From NCBI GenBank assembly GCA_001724175.1, contig MEDT01000041.1, positions 1-57,661 on the forward strand: 57,661 nucleotides of DNA, read 5' to 3'. A program made the translations under genes and the position numbers. The stretch is from Cytophagaceae bacterium SCN 52-12. Lineage in GTDB: Bacteria > Bacteroidota > Bacteroidia > Cytophagales > Spirosomataceae. Of this stretch, positions 8,501 to 17,200 are shown piece after piece (the first letter of the stretch is position 1; each line of letters begins with the position of its first letter). The notes under the pieces were generated by a model. That model saw nothing but the letters and a program-made list of their open reading frames with translations. It did no database searches and was not told the DNA's origin.

Positions 8501-8857
8501 ATGGCTGAGCACAATGACACCGGCAACTGGGGCGAGGACCAGGCCGTACACTACCTTGAGGAGAAAGGGTACGTGATCCATTTCAGAAACTTCCGGTACA
8601 GCCACGCAGAAATCGATATTATCGCAGAAAAAGACCGTACGATGGTATTTGTGGAAGTAAAAACAAGACGAGGAGCTTCTTTCGGGCTACCTGAAACATT
8701 TGTAAACCCGACGAAGGTCAGGCTTGTCAGAAGAACGGCCGAACACTTCATTTTTACATTCGACTGGAAATCAGACGTCCGGTTCGATATCATTTCCATC
8801 CTGATCCGGGAAGATGGAAAGTACGAAATCTATCATGTCGAAGATGCTTTTTATTAG
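8501..8857 (+). CDS. YraN family (UPF0102) nuclease-fold protein
   Basis: A 118-residue protein of the YraN/UPF0102 family, a small restriction-endonuclease-like fold. It begins NWGEDQAVHYLEEKGY, typical of the family, and shows the core EIDIIAEKDRTMVFVEVKTR (residues about 45-64), with the acidic residues and lysine of a PD-(D/E)XK site. Family members are thought to act on nucleic acids such as Holliday-junction or damaged DNA, but no firm function is established. Its stop lies 15 bp from that of the converging reductase gene. Confidence 0.85.
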   Translation: MAEHNDTGNWGEDQAVHYLEEKGYVIHFRNFRYSHAEIDIIAEKDRTMVFVEVKTRRGASFGLPETFVNPTKVRLVRRTAEHFIFTFDWKSDVRFDIISILIREDGKYEIYHVEDAFY

Positions 8858-8872
8858 GCGAAGAATATACAG

Positions 8873-9358
8873 TTACAGCCTTTTTTCCAGGAGACGGACG
8901 ATGCTTTCAAGCCCTTTTTTATCCTCTTCTGTAAACCTGGCAGGCAGCTCGCTGTCGATGTCCAGCACCATCGCAACCGTGCCGTTCCGGTTAAAAACCG
9001 GGATTACGATCTCAGACCTGGACCCGGAGCTGCAGGCGATATGGCCCGGGAAAGCATCCACATCATCAACTACAATAGTCTGCCGTCTTGTGTAGCAGGC
9101 TCCGCAGACGCCCCGGTCGAAGGCTATGCGGGTACAGGCCACAGGTCCCTGGAACGGCCCCAGCACCAGCTGACCTTCCTTGACAAGATAAAACCCGACC
9201 CACCAGAAACCGGTTACCTGCCTGACGGCTGCCGCCACATTAGCCAGGTTGGCGATCAGGTCGCTCTCGCCGTCCAGGAGCGCTTTTACCGTTTTGCAGA
9301 GCAGCTTGTAGACTTCTTCCGTAGCCTGCCCTTCAACTTTGCCGATTGCTATGTCCAT
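8873..9358 (-). CDS. msrC: Free methionine-(R)-sulfoxide reductase (GAF domain)
   Basis: A 161-residue single-GAF protein of the fRMsr type, which reduces free methionine-(R)-sulfoxide with thioredoxin. The three active cysteines are all present: GPVACTRI (Cys75), GVCG (Cys85) and HIACSSGSRSEIV (Cys109). Their spacing of 10 and 24 matches the E. coli enzyme. A further cysteine sits at residue 88. It is divergent from purU with an 87-bp gap that carries a -7 element in each direction. Confidence 0.9.
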   Translation of the reverse strand: MDIAIGKVEGQATEEVYKLLCKTVKALLDGESDLIANLANVAAAVRQVTGFWWVGFYLVKEGQLVLGPFQGPVACTRIAFDRGVCGACYTRRQTIVVDDVDAFPGHIACSSGSRSEIVIPVFNRNGTVAMVLDIDSELPARFTEEDKKGLESIVRLLEKRL

Positions 9359-9392
9359 TTGCCAGTAAAATTGTTACCGTTATTATCTCAAA

Positions 9393-9414
9393 CAAATATA
9401 AGTGTTTATTTTTG
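9393..9414. promoter_or_regulatory. Divergent -7 elements for msrC-like gene and purU
   Basis: CAAATATA at 9393-9400 is TATATTTG on the minus strand, and TATTTTTG at 9407-9414 is on the plus strand. Both match TAnnTTTG and lie 6 bp apart in the 87-bp gap between the divergent genes. Neither has a clear TTTG at the expected -33 distance, so strength is uncertain. Confidence 0.45.
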
Positions 9415-9445
9415 GCGCTTTATCCCGCAAAAGCCCGGCAAAGAA

Positions 9446-10279
9446 ATGAGTTCCAGACATATCCTGCTAATGGACGGCCCCGATCATAAAGGGCTGATTT
9501 TTACCGTTACCAAAGTCCTTTTCGAGCATCAGCAGAACATCATCAGGAACGACGAATACGTGAGCCCTTCCGGCTATTTCTTCATGCGTACCGAGTTCGA
9601 AGGCGAGATCAACCCGAACATCGTATTTTCCGCCCTTCGAAAGGCCCTCCCTGAAGACTTGCGGCTGCGGCTTAAATCCGACAAAAAGAAAGATATAGTG
9701 CTGATGGTCACCAAGGAGCACTATTGCCTGGCCGAGCTGCTCATCCGCTACGCCTTTGACGAGCTGGGCGCCAACATCAAAGCGGTAGTAGGCAACTATA
9801 ATACCCTCCGGCCGCTGGTTGAGAAATTCAATATCCCGTTCTACCATTTGTCGCACGAAGGGCTCAGCCGTGAGGAGCACGAAGATAAGCTCCTGAAATT
9901 ATTGCTGCGCTACCAGCCCGAATTTTTAGTGCTGGCCAAGTATATGCGTATTCTCAGCCCGGGGTTTGTGAGCCATTTCCCTGAAAAGATCATCAATATA
10001 CACCACTCCTTTCTGCCCGCGTTCATCGGCGCCAATCCCTACCGGCAGGCCTACGACAGAGGCGTAAAAATTATCGGCGCCACCGCGCATTTTGTCAATA
10101 ACAACCTCGATGAAGGTCCCATCATCGCGCAGGATGTGAAGCGGGTAAGCCACCGGCATACAGCGGCCGATATGGCTACCCTGGGCCGTGATATAGAAAA
10201 GGCGGTATTATCGGAAGCGCTCAAGCTGGTGTTTAACGACAGGGTGTTCATCCACCGGAACCGGACGATCATTTTGTAG
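9446..10279 (+). CDS. purU: Formyltetrahydrofolate deformylase PurU
   Basis: A 277-residue enzyme that hydrolyses 10-formyltetrahydrofolate to formate and tetrahydrofolate. An N-terminal ACT domain (MSSRHILLMDGPDHKGLIF) precedes a formyltransferase domain with the catalytic INIHHSFLPAFIGANPY (Asn184, His186) and GATAHFVNNNLDEGPII (Asp222). The open frame continues 135 codons further upstream, but that part overlaps the divergent reductase gene and lacks family similarity. The ATG at 9446 gives the ACT start expected for PurU. It converges on the GntR gene with a 35-bp gap. Confidence 0.93.
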   Translation: MSSRHILLMDGPDHKGLIFTVTKVLFEHQQNIIRNDEYVSPSGYFFMRTEFEGEINPNIVFSALRKALPEDLRLRLKSDKKKDIVLMVTKEHYCLAELLIRYAFDELGANIKAVVGNYNTLRPLVEKFNIPFYHLSHEGLSREEHEDKLLKLLLRYQPEFLVLAKYMRILSPGFVSHFPEKIINIHHSFLPAFIGANPYRQAYDRGVKIIGATAHFVNNNLDEGPIIAQDVKRVSHRHTAADMATLGRDIEKAVLSEALKLVFNDRVFIHRNRTIIL

Positions 10280-10314
10280 TCTTCCGGCTGAGCCCGGGGG
10301 TGGCTACCTGACAG

Positions 10315-11067
10315 CTAAAAATCAGGGTGCGCCTCCACGGCAAACAGGTATTTATCTCCCCGGTAGTAGGAATGCTCCAGCTCTACCACTTTGTCGAGGG
10401 AGGTGATCACAGCGCTATCGAGCACAAAAACCGGGATGGTATGGTCTACATCGAAATGATTATCCCCCCCGCCAGGCTCGAACAGCGTGCAGCTCAGCGT
10501 CTGTTTGAGGTGTGAAACCGAAAGCTGGTATCTCTCCTCGTAAATCTTATAATAGGAAATGTCGGTCGGGAAATGATTGATCCTCGGGCAGAGGATAAGC
10601 GATATGTATTTGGTTTCATCTTTCATGACCACTTCGTTGGCATAGCGCAGCTGGTGGATCTTCAGAACGGGGCCTTCTATGATAAAATGCTTGCCCCCTA
10701 TGCCCAGCGAAACTCCTTCTTCCAGTATGGCCTTTTCGAGAATGATATTTTTGGGCTCAAATCCTTCCGCTCTGAGCTTCTCGTGAAATCCCACGCGCGT
10801 GTCCCCGATAGAGCCCAGGGTGCGGAGCAACCGCTGATCCATCGTGCGGTTGAGCACAAAAGTGCCCTTCCCCTTTATTCTTCTTGCCCACCCTTTCAGC
10901 TCTATATCCAGCAATGCCTTTCTCGCGGTCGTATTGCTTACGCCGTACACGCTGATAATTTCATTCTCCGATGGGATCTTATCCCCGGGCCGAAACTCCC
11001 CGTTTCTTATCTTACCTATGATTTCGTCGCTTATGACAGAGAATTTATGATTTCCACCGGGTACCAT
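10315..11067 (-). CDS. GntR/HutC-type transcriptional regulator with UTRA domain
   Basis: About 250 residues. The N-terminal winged helix reads KIRNGEFRPGDKIPSENEIISVYGVSNTTARKALLDIE in outline, with a wing ending in GKGTFV, the HutC-subfamily pattern. The C-terminal half (about residues 85-245) is a UTRA ligand-binding domain, which in relatives binds sugars or sugar phosphates and releases the operator. The ATG at 11067 is chosen because it starts right before the helix-turn-helix and lies downstream of a likely promoter. An in-frame start at 11130 would add 21 residues. It is divergent from the MFS and isomerase genes. A 20-bp palindrome lies upstream, and two more copies of its core precede the MFS and isomerase genes, so it probably represses that module and itself. 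Confidence 0.88.
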   Translation of the reverse strand: MVPGGNHKFSVISDEIIGKIRNGEFRPGDKIPSENEIISVYGVSNTTARKALLDIELKGWARRIKGKGTFVLNRTMDQRLLRTLGSIGDTRVGFHEKLRAEGFEPKNIILEKAILEEGVSLGIGGKHFIIEGPVLKIHQLRYANEVVMKDETKYISLILCPRINHFPTDISYYKIYEERYQLSVSHLKQTLSCTLFEPGGGDNHFDVDHTIPVFVLDSAVITSLDKVVELEHSYYRGDKYLFAVEAHPDF

Positions 11068-11127
11068 ACGCCTGAATTGTAATAGCCGCACCAGGAGAGC
11101 AGCCAACGCTTCCTGATCTTTAACCCT

Positions 11128-11153
11128 CAAAGCTAAAATAATTAGCGGACAAA
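11128..11153 (-). promoter_or_regulatory. Possible promoter of the GntR regulator
   Basis: CAAAGCTA at 11128-11135 is TAGCTTTG on the minus strand, a -7 match. CAAA at 11150-11153 could be the -33 TTTG, but the 14-bp spacing is shorter than usual. Use of this promoter would support the regulator start at 11067. Confidence 0.4.
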
Positions 11154-11165
11154 AGCACTTACACC

Positions 11166-11185
11166 TATCTTAACGCACTAAGATA
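11166..11185. promoter_or_regulatory. Putative GntR operator, site 1 (palindrome)
   Basis: TATCTTA-ACGCAC-TAAGATA is a perfect 7-bp inverted repeat with a 6-bp spacer. It contains CTTAACGCAC, found again at 11309-11322 (opposite strand) and 12603-12616. It lies in the divergent gap, upstream of both the regulator and the transporter. Confidence 0.7.
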
Positions 11186-11266
11186 TATAACATTCTTAAT
11201 GTTATTTTGGCCATATCAGCTAATTTAAGGAACATCAATATGAATATTTATTTTATATATGGAAAA

Positions 11267-11298
11267 TTTGCAAATAAATTGCCGACAGGATAACTTTG
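11267..11298 (+). promoter_or_regulatory. Bacteroidota-type promoter of the MFS/isomerase module
   Basis: TTTG at 11267-11270 and TAACTTTG at 11291-11298 are exactly 20 bp apart, an excellent match to the -33/-7 consensus. The predicted start near 11304 lies directly before operator site 2 and about 30 bp before the transporter ATG. Confidence 0.75.
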
Positions 11299-11308
11299 CC
11301 GGATCAAT

Positions 11309-11322
11309 CTTTGTGCGTTAAG
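11309..11322 (-). promoter_or_regulatory. Putative GntR operator, site 2
   Basis: On the minus strand this reads CTTAACGCACAAAG, 13 of 14 positions identical to site 1. It sits immediately after the predicted transcription start of the MFS gene, where a bound repressor would block initiation. Confidence 0.7.
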
Positions 11323-11335
11323 TAGTAATTCACTC

Positions 11336-12559
11336 ATGAATAACCTCCGCTGGCTCGTTGTCTTCTTCGCATTTATCGCCACAGGCCTGAGCTTCCTCGA
11401 CCGGCAGGTGCTTTCCATTGCGATCCTGAAAATACAGGAGGACTTCCATATCAGCGACACGCAATACGGATGGGTCAATACGAGCTTCCTGCTGAGCTAC
11501 GCGATCATGTTCACGCTCGGCGGCTGGTTTATCGACCGGGCCGGCGGGAAAAAAGGGCTGGCCTGGTCGGTAGGGATCTGGTCGGTCGCCAATACGCTGC
11601 ATGGTTTCATGAGCAATTTTTCGCAGCTGCTTGCCTTCCGTTTCCTGCTAGGCATGGGAGAAGGCGGGGCTTTTCCGGGAGCAGCCAAAACCGTCTATAC
11701 CTGGTTCAGCCCCAAAGAAAGAGGGCTGGCAAACGGGATTGCCATAGGAGGCTCGGCCATCGGCGCCGTGGTAGCCCCTCCCCTTACGATATGGCTCACC
11801 AATCTTTACGGGTGGCGGAGCGGTTTTGTCGTACCGGGCATTATCGGCATCATCTGGGTTGTCCTCTGGCTTTTCATTCCCTGGAACAAAAATGCCTTAG
11901 CGGCTACGGGGCCGGAAGCTGCGCAACCGCGTGTACCGATCCGCCGGCTGCTTGCCGTCCGGCAAACCTGGGTTTTCATTTTCATGCGCTTCCTGCTCGA
12001 TCCGGTAATGTATTTCATGATGTTCTGGACACCGAAATACCTGAGCGAAATACGGGGAGTCTCCTATGAAAGGATCGGGGAACTATTCTGGCTGCCGTTC
12101 CTGGCGCTGGGTATTTCCAACATATTCGGAGGATGGTTTTCGGATAAGCTCGCCATACGGACGCAATCGATGAATTCGGCCCGCAAGATCGTCATGGGAA
12201 TCGCCGCTGTACTGACCATGATGCTCCCCATGACGGAGTGGGCGTCGTCGGTCGAGCTGGCCGTCGGCTTCATGTGCCTGTACATGTTTGCCCACGGTCT
12301 GTGGATTACCAACTATATTACCGCCATTTCCGACGTTTTCGGCTCGGTGGCCACTTCTACCGTAGTCGGACTTTCGGGCACGGCGGGCGCGATCTCCAGC
12401 CTCATTCTCAACCCGATGACCGGTAAAATCATAGCAAACTACTCCTATACACCGCTGTGGATCGCCTCCGGGGTGCTATACCCGCTGGCTTTTATCGGTT
12501 TTATCCGGATGATACCCCGTCTAACCCCGGTATTTGCCTCCCAAACCACCAAAAACTAA
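11336..12559 (+). CDS. MFS transporter, anion:cation symporter (ACS) family, sugar-acid/sugar type
   Basis: A 407-residue inner-membrane permease with about 12 hydrophobic segments. The family pattern is clear: an N-terminal LSFLDRQVLSIAILKIQEDF, then YAIMFTLGGWFIDRAGGKKG and LGMGEGGAFPGAAKTVYTWF with SPKERGLANGIAIGGSAIG, as in hexuronate, glucarate and related ACS symporters. It probably imports a monosaccharide or sugar acid with protons or sodium. It is preceded by a strong promoter and a putative operator and followed after 107 bp by the isomerase-like gene. The co-located isomerase favours a neutral or deoxy L-sugar as cargo, but the ACS family also makes a uronate possible. Confidence 0.88.
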   Translation: MNNLRWLVVFFAFIATGLSFLDRQVLSIAILKIQEDFHISDTQYGWVNTSFLLSYAIMFTLGGWFIDRAGGKKGLAWSVGIWSVANTLHGFMSNFSQLLAFRFLLGMGEGGAFPGAAKTVYTWFSPKERGLANGIAIGGSAIGAVVAPPLTIWLTNLYGWRSGFVVPGIIGIIWVVLWLFIPWNKNALAATGPEAAQPRVPIRRLLAVRQTWVFIFMRFLLDPVMYFMMFWTPKYLSEIRGVSYERIGELFWLPFLALGISNIFGGWFSDKLAIRTQSMNSARKIVMGIAAVLTMMLPMTEWASSVELAVGFMCLYMFAHGLWITNYITAISDVFGSVATSTVVGLSGTAGAISSLILNPMTGKIIANYSYTPLWIASGVLYPLAFIGFIRMIPRLTPVFASQTTKN

Positions 12560-12602
12560 CCTGTTCGTTCCAATTTTATGGAGAAAAAATGATGTTTTAC
12601 AA

Positions 12603-12616
12603 CTTAACGCACAAGG
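12603..12616 (+). promoter_or_regulatory. Putative GntR operator, site 3
   Basis: CTTAACGCACAAGG lies 51 bp before the isomerase-like gene, in the 107-bp gap after the MFS gene. It shares the ten-base core with sites 1 and 2. No clear -7/-33 pair was seen here, so it may act as a roadblock or mark a promoter I did not recognise. The same gap also holds the low-complexity stretch TAATTCATAACTCATAATTC. Confidence 0.6.
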
Positions 12617-12666
12617 ACACAAAAACAAAAACACTAACTAATTCATAACTCATAATTCAGTTTTTT

Positions 12667-14166
12667 ATGCACATGAATAGCAGCATTTCACCTGCGACTG
12701 TCCGTTCCGCGATCTACACCAGGCGTAAGCCTACAATACCCCGAATTGCGGTGTTCGGCGTCGGCTACTATAAATACTGGTCCCAGTTCGAAGGATTGCT
12801 GAACCAGCTTATGGATAAGCAGGCCATTTTAATAGACAAAATAAAATCAGGCCCGCCGGCGGAAGTGATCGACTTCGGCCTCGTCGACGATGTCTTCAAG
12901 GCCTATGAGCTGGTTCCGAAGCTGAACGCGGCTAATGTCGACCTGATTTTCTGCGATATGCTTACGTATGCAACTTCGAGCACATTCGCAGCGATTATAC
13001 GAAGCGTCAGCGCGCCCATCGTGCTCGTTGCGCTTCAGCCCGACAAGGCCATGGATTATTCCAGGGCCTCTACTTACATGCAGCTCTACAACGACGATAT
13101 CTGCTCCCTGCCCGAGTTTGCCGGGGTAGCGGCACGCATGGGAAAGCGAATCCCCGACATGATCATAGGCACGCTGCACGACGACCCGCAGGCCGACGCC
13201 GAAATAGCGGAGTACTGCCGGATTGCCGCCGTCCTGCACGATCTGCGGACTTCCCGCATCGGCCATATCGGGCATCCGATAGAAGCCATGTATGACATGC
13301 ACTCCGATTCCACGATGCTTACCGCCCACTTCGGAGCGCACATCGTGCAATGTGAAGCACACGAGATCGTAAGCCAGTACCAGCAGACGACTCCCGGAGA
13401 AGTAGAGCCGATGAAAGCCCGCATTCTCGACTTTTTCGACACGCCCGATCCGGTATCGGATCCTATTTCGGAAAAGCTGAGGGATTCTGATCTCGAAACA
13501 TCGGCGAGGGTGGCGATCGCCCTGGAAAAATTTATCGAAGCCAGGAAGCTCGACGGCCTGGCCTACTACTATGAAGGCCCCGACAACAGCGACACGCGTA
13601 CCGTGATGTCCAACCTCATTGTCGGGAACTCCCTTCTGACGGGAGCCGGGTTCCCAATGTGCGGCGAATCGGACCTGAAGACCTGCTTCGCCATGCTCAT
13701 CATGGAGCGCCTCGGCATCGGCGGGAGCTTTGCGGAGTTCCACCCGGTCGACTTCAGGGAGGATTTCGTGCTGGTAGGGCACGACGGTCCGCACAACATA
13801 GCAATAGCGGAAGGCCGCCCTGTGCTGCGCAGCCTGGTTAAGTATCACGGTAAACCCGGGTTCGGCGCAGGCGTGGAGTTTAAAATCAAGGAAGGTCCCA
13901 TTACCATGCTCAGCATCAATTCGACCTACGACGGCAAATTCAGGTTTGTCATCGCCGAAGGACAGTCCGTCGCAGGCCCCATCCCTCCTACCGGCAATAC
14001 CAATACCAGGGGCTTTTTCAAGCCCGACGTCCGTACCTTCCTGCACCGCTGGATGAAGGAAGGTCCTACCCATCATTTTGCGCTGGGTGTAGGCCACCAC
14101 GCCCGGACGATTCAGAAAATAGCCGATTACCTGGGACTGGAATCAGTCATCGTCGATTCCCACTGA
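12667..14166 (+). CDS. L-fucose/L-arabinose isomerase family protein
   Basis: A 499-residue member of the fucose/arabinose isomerase superfamily. Metal-binding and catalytic positions typical of AraA-like enzymes can be placed: YYYEGPDN (Glu), GESDLKTCFAMLIME (Glu), VGHDGPHNI (His) and THHFALGVGHHA (His). The N-terminal part (RIAVFGVGYYKYWSQFEGL) is the usual substrate-domain start. Such enzymes interconvert an aldose and a ketose. Similarity to classical AraA or FucI is only partial, so the true substrate (L-arabinose, L-fucose, L-rhamnose or another) is open. No sugar kinase is next to it. It probably shares regulation with the MFS gene through the GntR sites. Confidence 0.82.
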   Translation: MHMNSSISPATVRSAIYTRRKPTIPRIAVFGVGYYKYWSQFEGLLNQLMDKQAILIDKIKSGPPAEVIDFGLVDDVFKAYELVPKLNAANVDLIFCDMLTYATSSTFAAIIRSVSAPIVLVALQPDKAMDYSRASTYMQLYNDDICSLPEFAGVAARMGKRIPDMIIGTLHDDPQADAEIAEYCRIAAVLHDLRTSRIGHIGHPIEAMYDMHSDSTMLTAHFGAHIVQCEAHEIVSQYQQTTPGEVEPMKARILDFFDTPDPVSDPISEKLRDSDLETSARVAIALEKFIEARKLDGLAYYYEGPDNSDTRTVMSNLIVGNSLLTGAGFPMCGESDLKTCFAMLIMERLGIGGSFAEFHPVDFREDFVLVGHDGPHNIAIAEGRPVLRSLVKYHGKPGFGAGVEFKIKEGPITMLSINSTYDGKFRFVIAEGQSVAGPIPPTGNTNTRGFFKPDVRTFLHRWMKEGPTHHFALGVGHHARTIQKIADYLGLESVIVDSH

Positions 14167-14224
14167 CCTCAGTCCGTTTACTACCCTATTATTCCAATGG
14201 TTATAATCCAAACTACCTGAGCAA

Positions 14225-17200
14225 ATGAAAAACACTTTGACCCGTTTACTGTTATGCTGCACGCTGGGCATAATGGTCTGCCTTACGGGCGTTTTGCCCG
14301 CTCACGCCCAGGGGAGTAAAACACCCGTCACCGGCAAGGTACTGTCGGAAGACGAGAATGCTCCGCTTATAGGCGCTACCGTAACCGAAAAAGGTACCAC
14401 CAATGGTACGAGCACCGATGTAGAGGGGAACTTCCGGCTGGAAGTAAGCCCCAACGCCACGCTGGTAGTCAGCTTTATCGGCTATATCGCCAGAGAGGTC
14501 CCCGTCGGGAATACCTCCGCCTTCACCATTTCACTGGCCCCGGACCAGCAGCAGCTCCAGGACGTGGTGGTGGTCGGCTACGGCACCCAGCGCAAGAAAG
14601 ATGTTACCGGCTCCATCGTCAGCATCAAATCCGAACAATTTCTTCAGCCTTCGGTCAACAGTTTCGACCAGATGCTGCAGGGGAAGGTCCCGGGGGTGCA
14701 GATCAGCCAGACCACCGGCGCGCCGGGCGGGAACGTCAATATCCTGGTCCGCGGCGTAAGCTCCATCACCGGGGGCAACCAGCCCCTGTACGTGATCGAC
14801 GGCTTCCCGATCGGATCGGGCGGCGGCGGCTCCAACATGCGCGGCTACGGCGGCGCCTCGTTCTCCGCCTCATCGATGGCCAACAATACCTCTACCCGTA
14901 TCAACCCGCTGTCGTCGATCAACCCTTCGGATATCGAATCGATCGAAATCCTGAAAGACGCCTCCGCTACCGCCATTTACGGTTCCCGGGGCGCTAACGG
15001 GGTGGTGATCATCACGACCAAACGCGGGACTGCAGGCAAATCGCAGATCAGCCTCGATGCTTCTTACGGCTTCCAGGAAGTGGCCAACAAGCTCAAGCTG
15101 ATGAATGCCCGTGAGTATGCCGAGTATGTTGCCGACGGGCGGGATGCAGCCTGGGAATATGCAGGCGGCTCCCGGAACGACCCGAATGAAGTGAGATCAG
15201 TAGCCACCAGGGTACGGCCCGAATTCCGTAACCCCGGGTCGCTTACGACCGATACCGACTGGCAGGACGTCATTTTCAGGACGGCGCCGGTACGGAACCT
15301 GCAGCTGTCGTCCACAGGCGGAAATGAAAAGTCCCGCTATATGATCTCAGCCGGCTATTTCTCCCAGGACGGGATCGTGATCAATTCAAACTACGAGCGC
15401 TTCAACCTGAGGGTGAACGTCGACGCGCAGGTCACGAAGCGTATCCGCCTGGGGTCCTCGACCTACGGCTCATACGGCTTCGGGCGCTTCGCAAATACCG
15501 AGTCGCACTACGGACAGGGCGGTGTTCTTATGAACGCGCTGGCTGCCGCCCCTACGATCCCGGTTTATGATGAGGAAGGAAACTACTATTTCAACCAGGA
15601 CGACGTCACCGACGGCCTGGGATTCCTCCAGAACGTGCTCGCCGTAAGCAACGGAAGCCTCGACATGCGCAAGACGATGAACATTTTCACCAATAACTTC
15701 ATAGAAGTGGAGCTCAGCAACGACCTCACCTTCAAAAGCTCGGTGGGAATTACCTATAACGACAACAATATCAGGTTATGGCGGTCTTCGGCCGTTCCCA
15801 ACTATACCTCCCTGAACTACCCGGCTACTGCCGGCAGCACCAAAACGGGATCGGTGACCTGGCTGAACGAAAATACGCTCAATTACAACAAGGTTTTCGA
15901 TCAGAAACATTTCGTAAATGCCATCGTAGGCTTTACGGCCCAGAAAGCCGCTTCCGACCGGCTTTCGGCAGGGGCTTCCGACTTCCCTACCGAGTACGTG
16001 GAATACCTCTCCGCCGGGATCGTGAATACCGGCACCCAGATCGCCAGCGAATGGTCGCTGCTGTCGTGGATGGCCCGCGCCAACTATTCGTATGACGGGA
16101 AATACATGCTGACCGCTACCATTCGGCGCGACGGCAGCTCGAGGTTCGGCGCCAACCACAAATGGGGTGCGTTCCCCTCCTTCTCGGTAGGCTATAATAT
16201 TGCGGAAGAAGATTTCCTGCGGGATGTCAACTGGCTTTCCAACCTCAAGCTGCGCGCGAGCTATGGTATTTCCGGGAATAACCAGATCGGTAATTACACC
16301 CATATCGGGCTGCTTTCCACCACCCGGTATGTCGAAAACAACGGATTGAAGCCCGGGCTCGTCCCGAGCAGCCTGTCGAACGACGACCTTACCTGGGAAA
16401 AATCAAGGCAGACCAACTTCGGGCTTGATCTGGGCCTCTTCAAAGACCGGGTCAGCCTGACTGCCGATATCTACCGGAACCTCAAAACAGACCTTCTCCT
16501 GGCTGTCCAGCTGCCTGCTGCCTCCGGCTTCACCAGCTCTACCCAGAACATAGGCGACATCGAGAACAAGGGGGTTGAGCTGGGGATCAATACCACCAAC
16601 ATACGCGGCAAAGCCTTTGAATGGAACACCAGCTTTACCTTCAGCGCCAACCGCAACAAGGTGCTTAAGCTCGCTACCGAAGGGGGCAGGATCTCCAATT
16701 CCGATTACCAGGTCACCCAGGTAGGCTCGCCCCTGGCCAGCTTTTACCTGATAAGGAAGGTGGGGATCTTTATGAACAGCGCCGAGCTGCAGGATGCCGC
16801 GCTGTACCACCCCAATACCCAGGCAGGCGACCTGAAATTTGAGGACATCAACGGCGACAAGGTTATCAACCAGAACGACCGCCAGATCGTGGGAAGCCCG
16901 TGGCCCGATTTCACCTGGGGACTGGATAACACCTTCAGGATGGGACCGGTAAGCCTGAATATCGCCCTCGTGGGCTCGCATGGGGCCTACACTTACCTGG
17001 AAGCAGGCGGAAGCCTGCTGGGCTCCAACGGGGTACAGAACGGGCTGGCCATACAAACGCGCCGCTGGAGGTCGGAAGCCGATCCCGGCGACGGGATCAT
17101 GCCCCGGGCTATCCGCAGCAACCATGCGCTGGGCTTCGGCAATTCATCCCACTATCTTTTCGACAACTCGTTTACACGCATCCGGAACGTCAACCTGAGC

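Noticed and set aside
9041-9445. N-terminal extension of the purU frame
   Set aside because: This stretch overlaps the divergent fRMsr gene and does not resemble PurU. The ACT domain begins at the ATG at 9446.
12847-14100. 417-codon open frame on the minus strand
   Set aside because: It lies wholly inside the isomerase-like gene on the opposite strand, has no domain signature and is rich in residues typical of antisense frames in GC-rich DNA.
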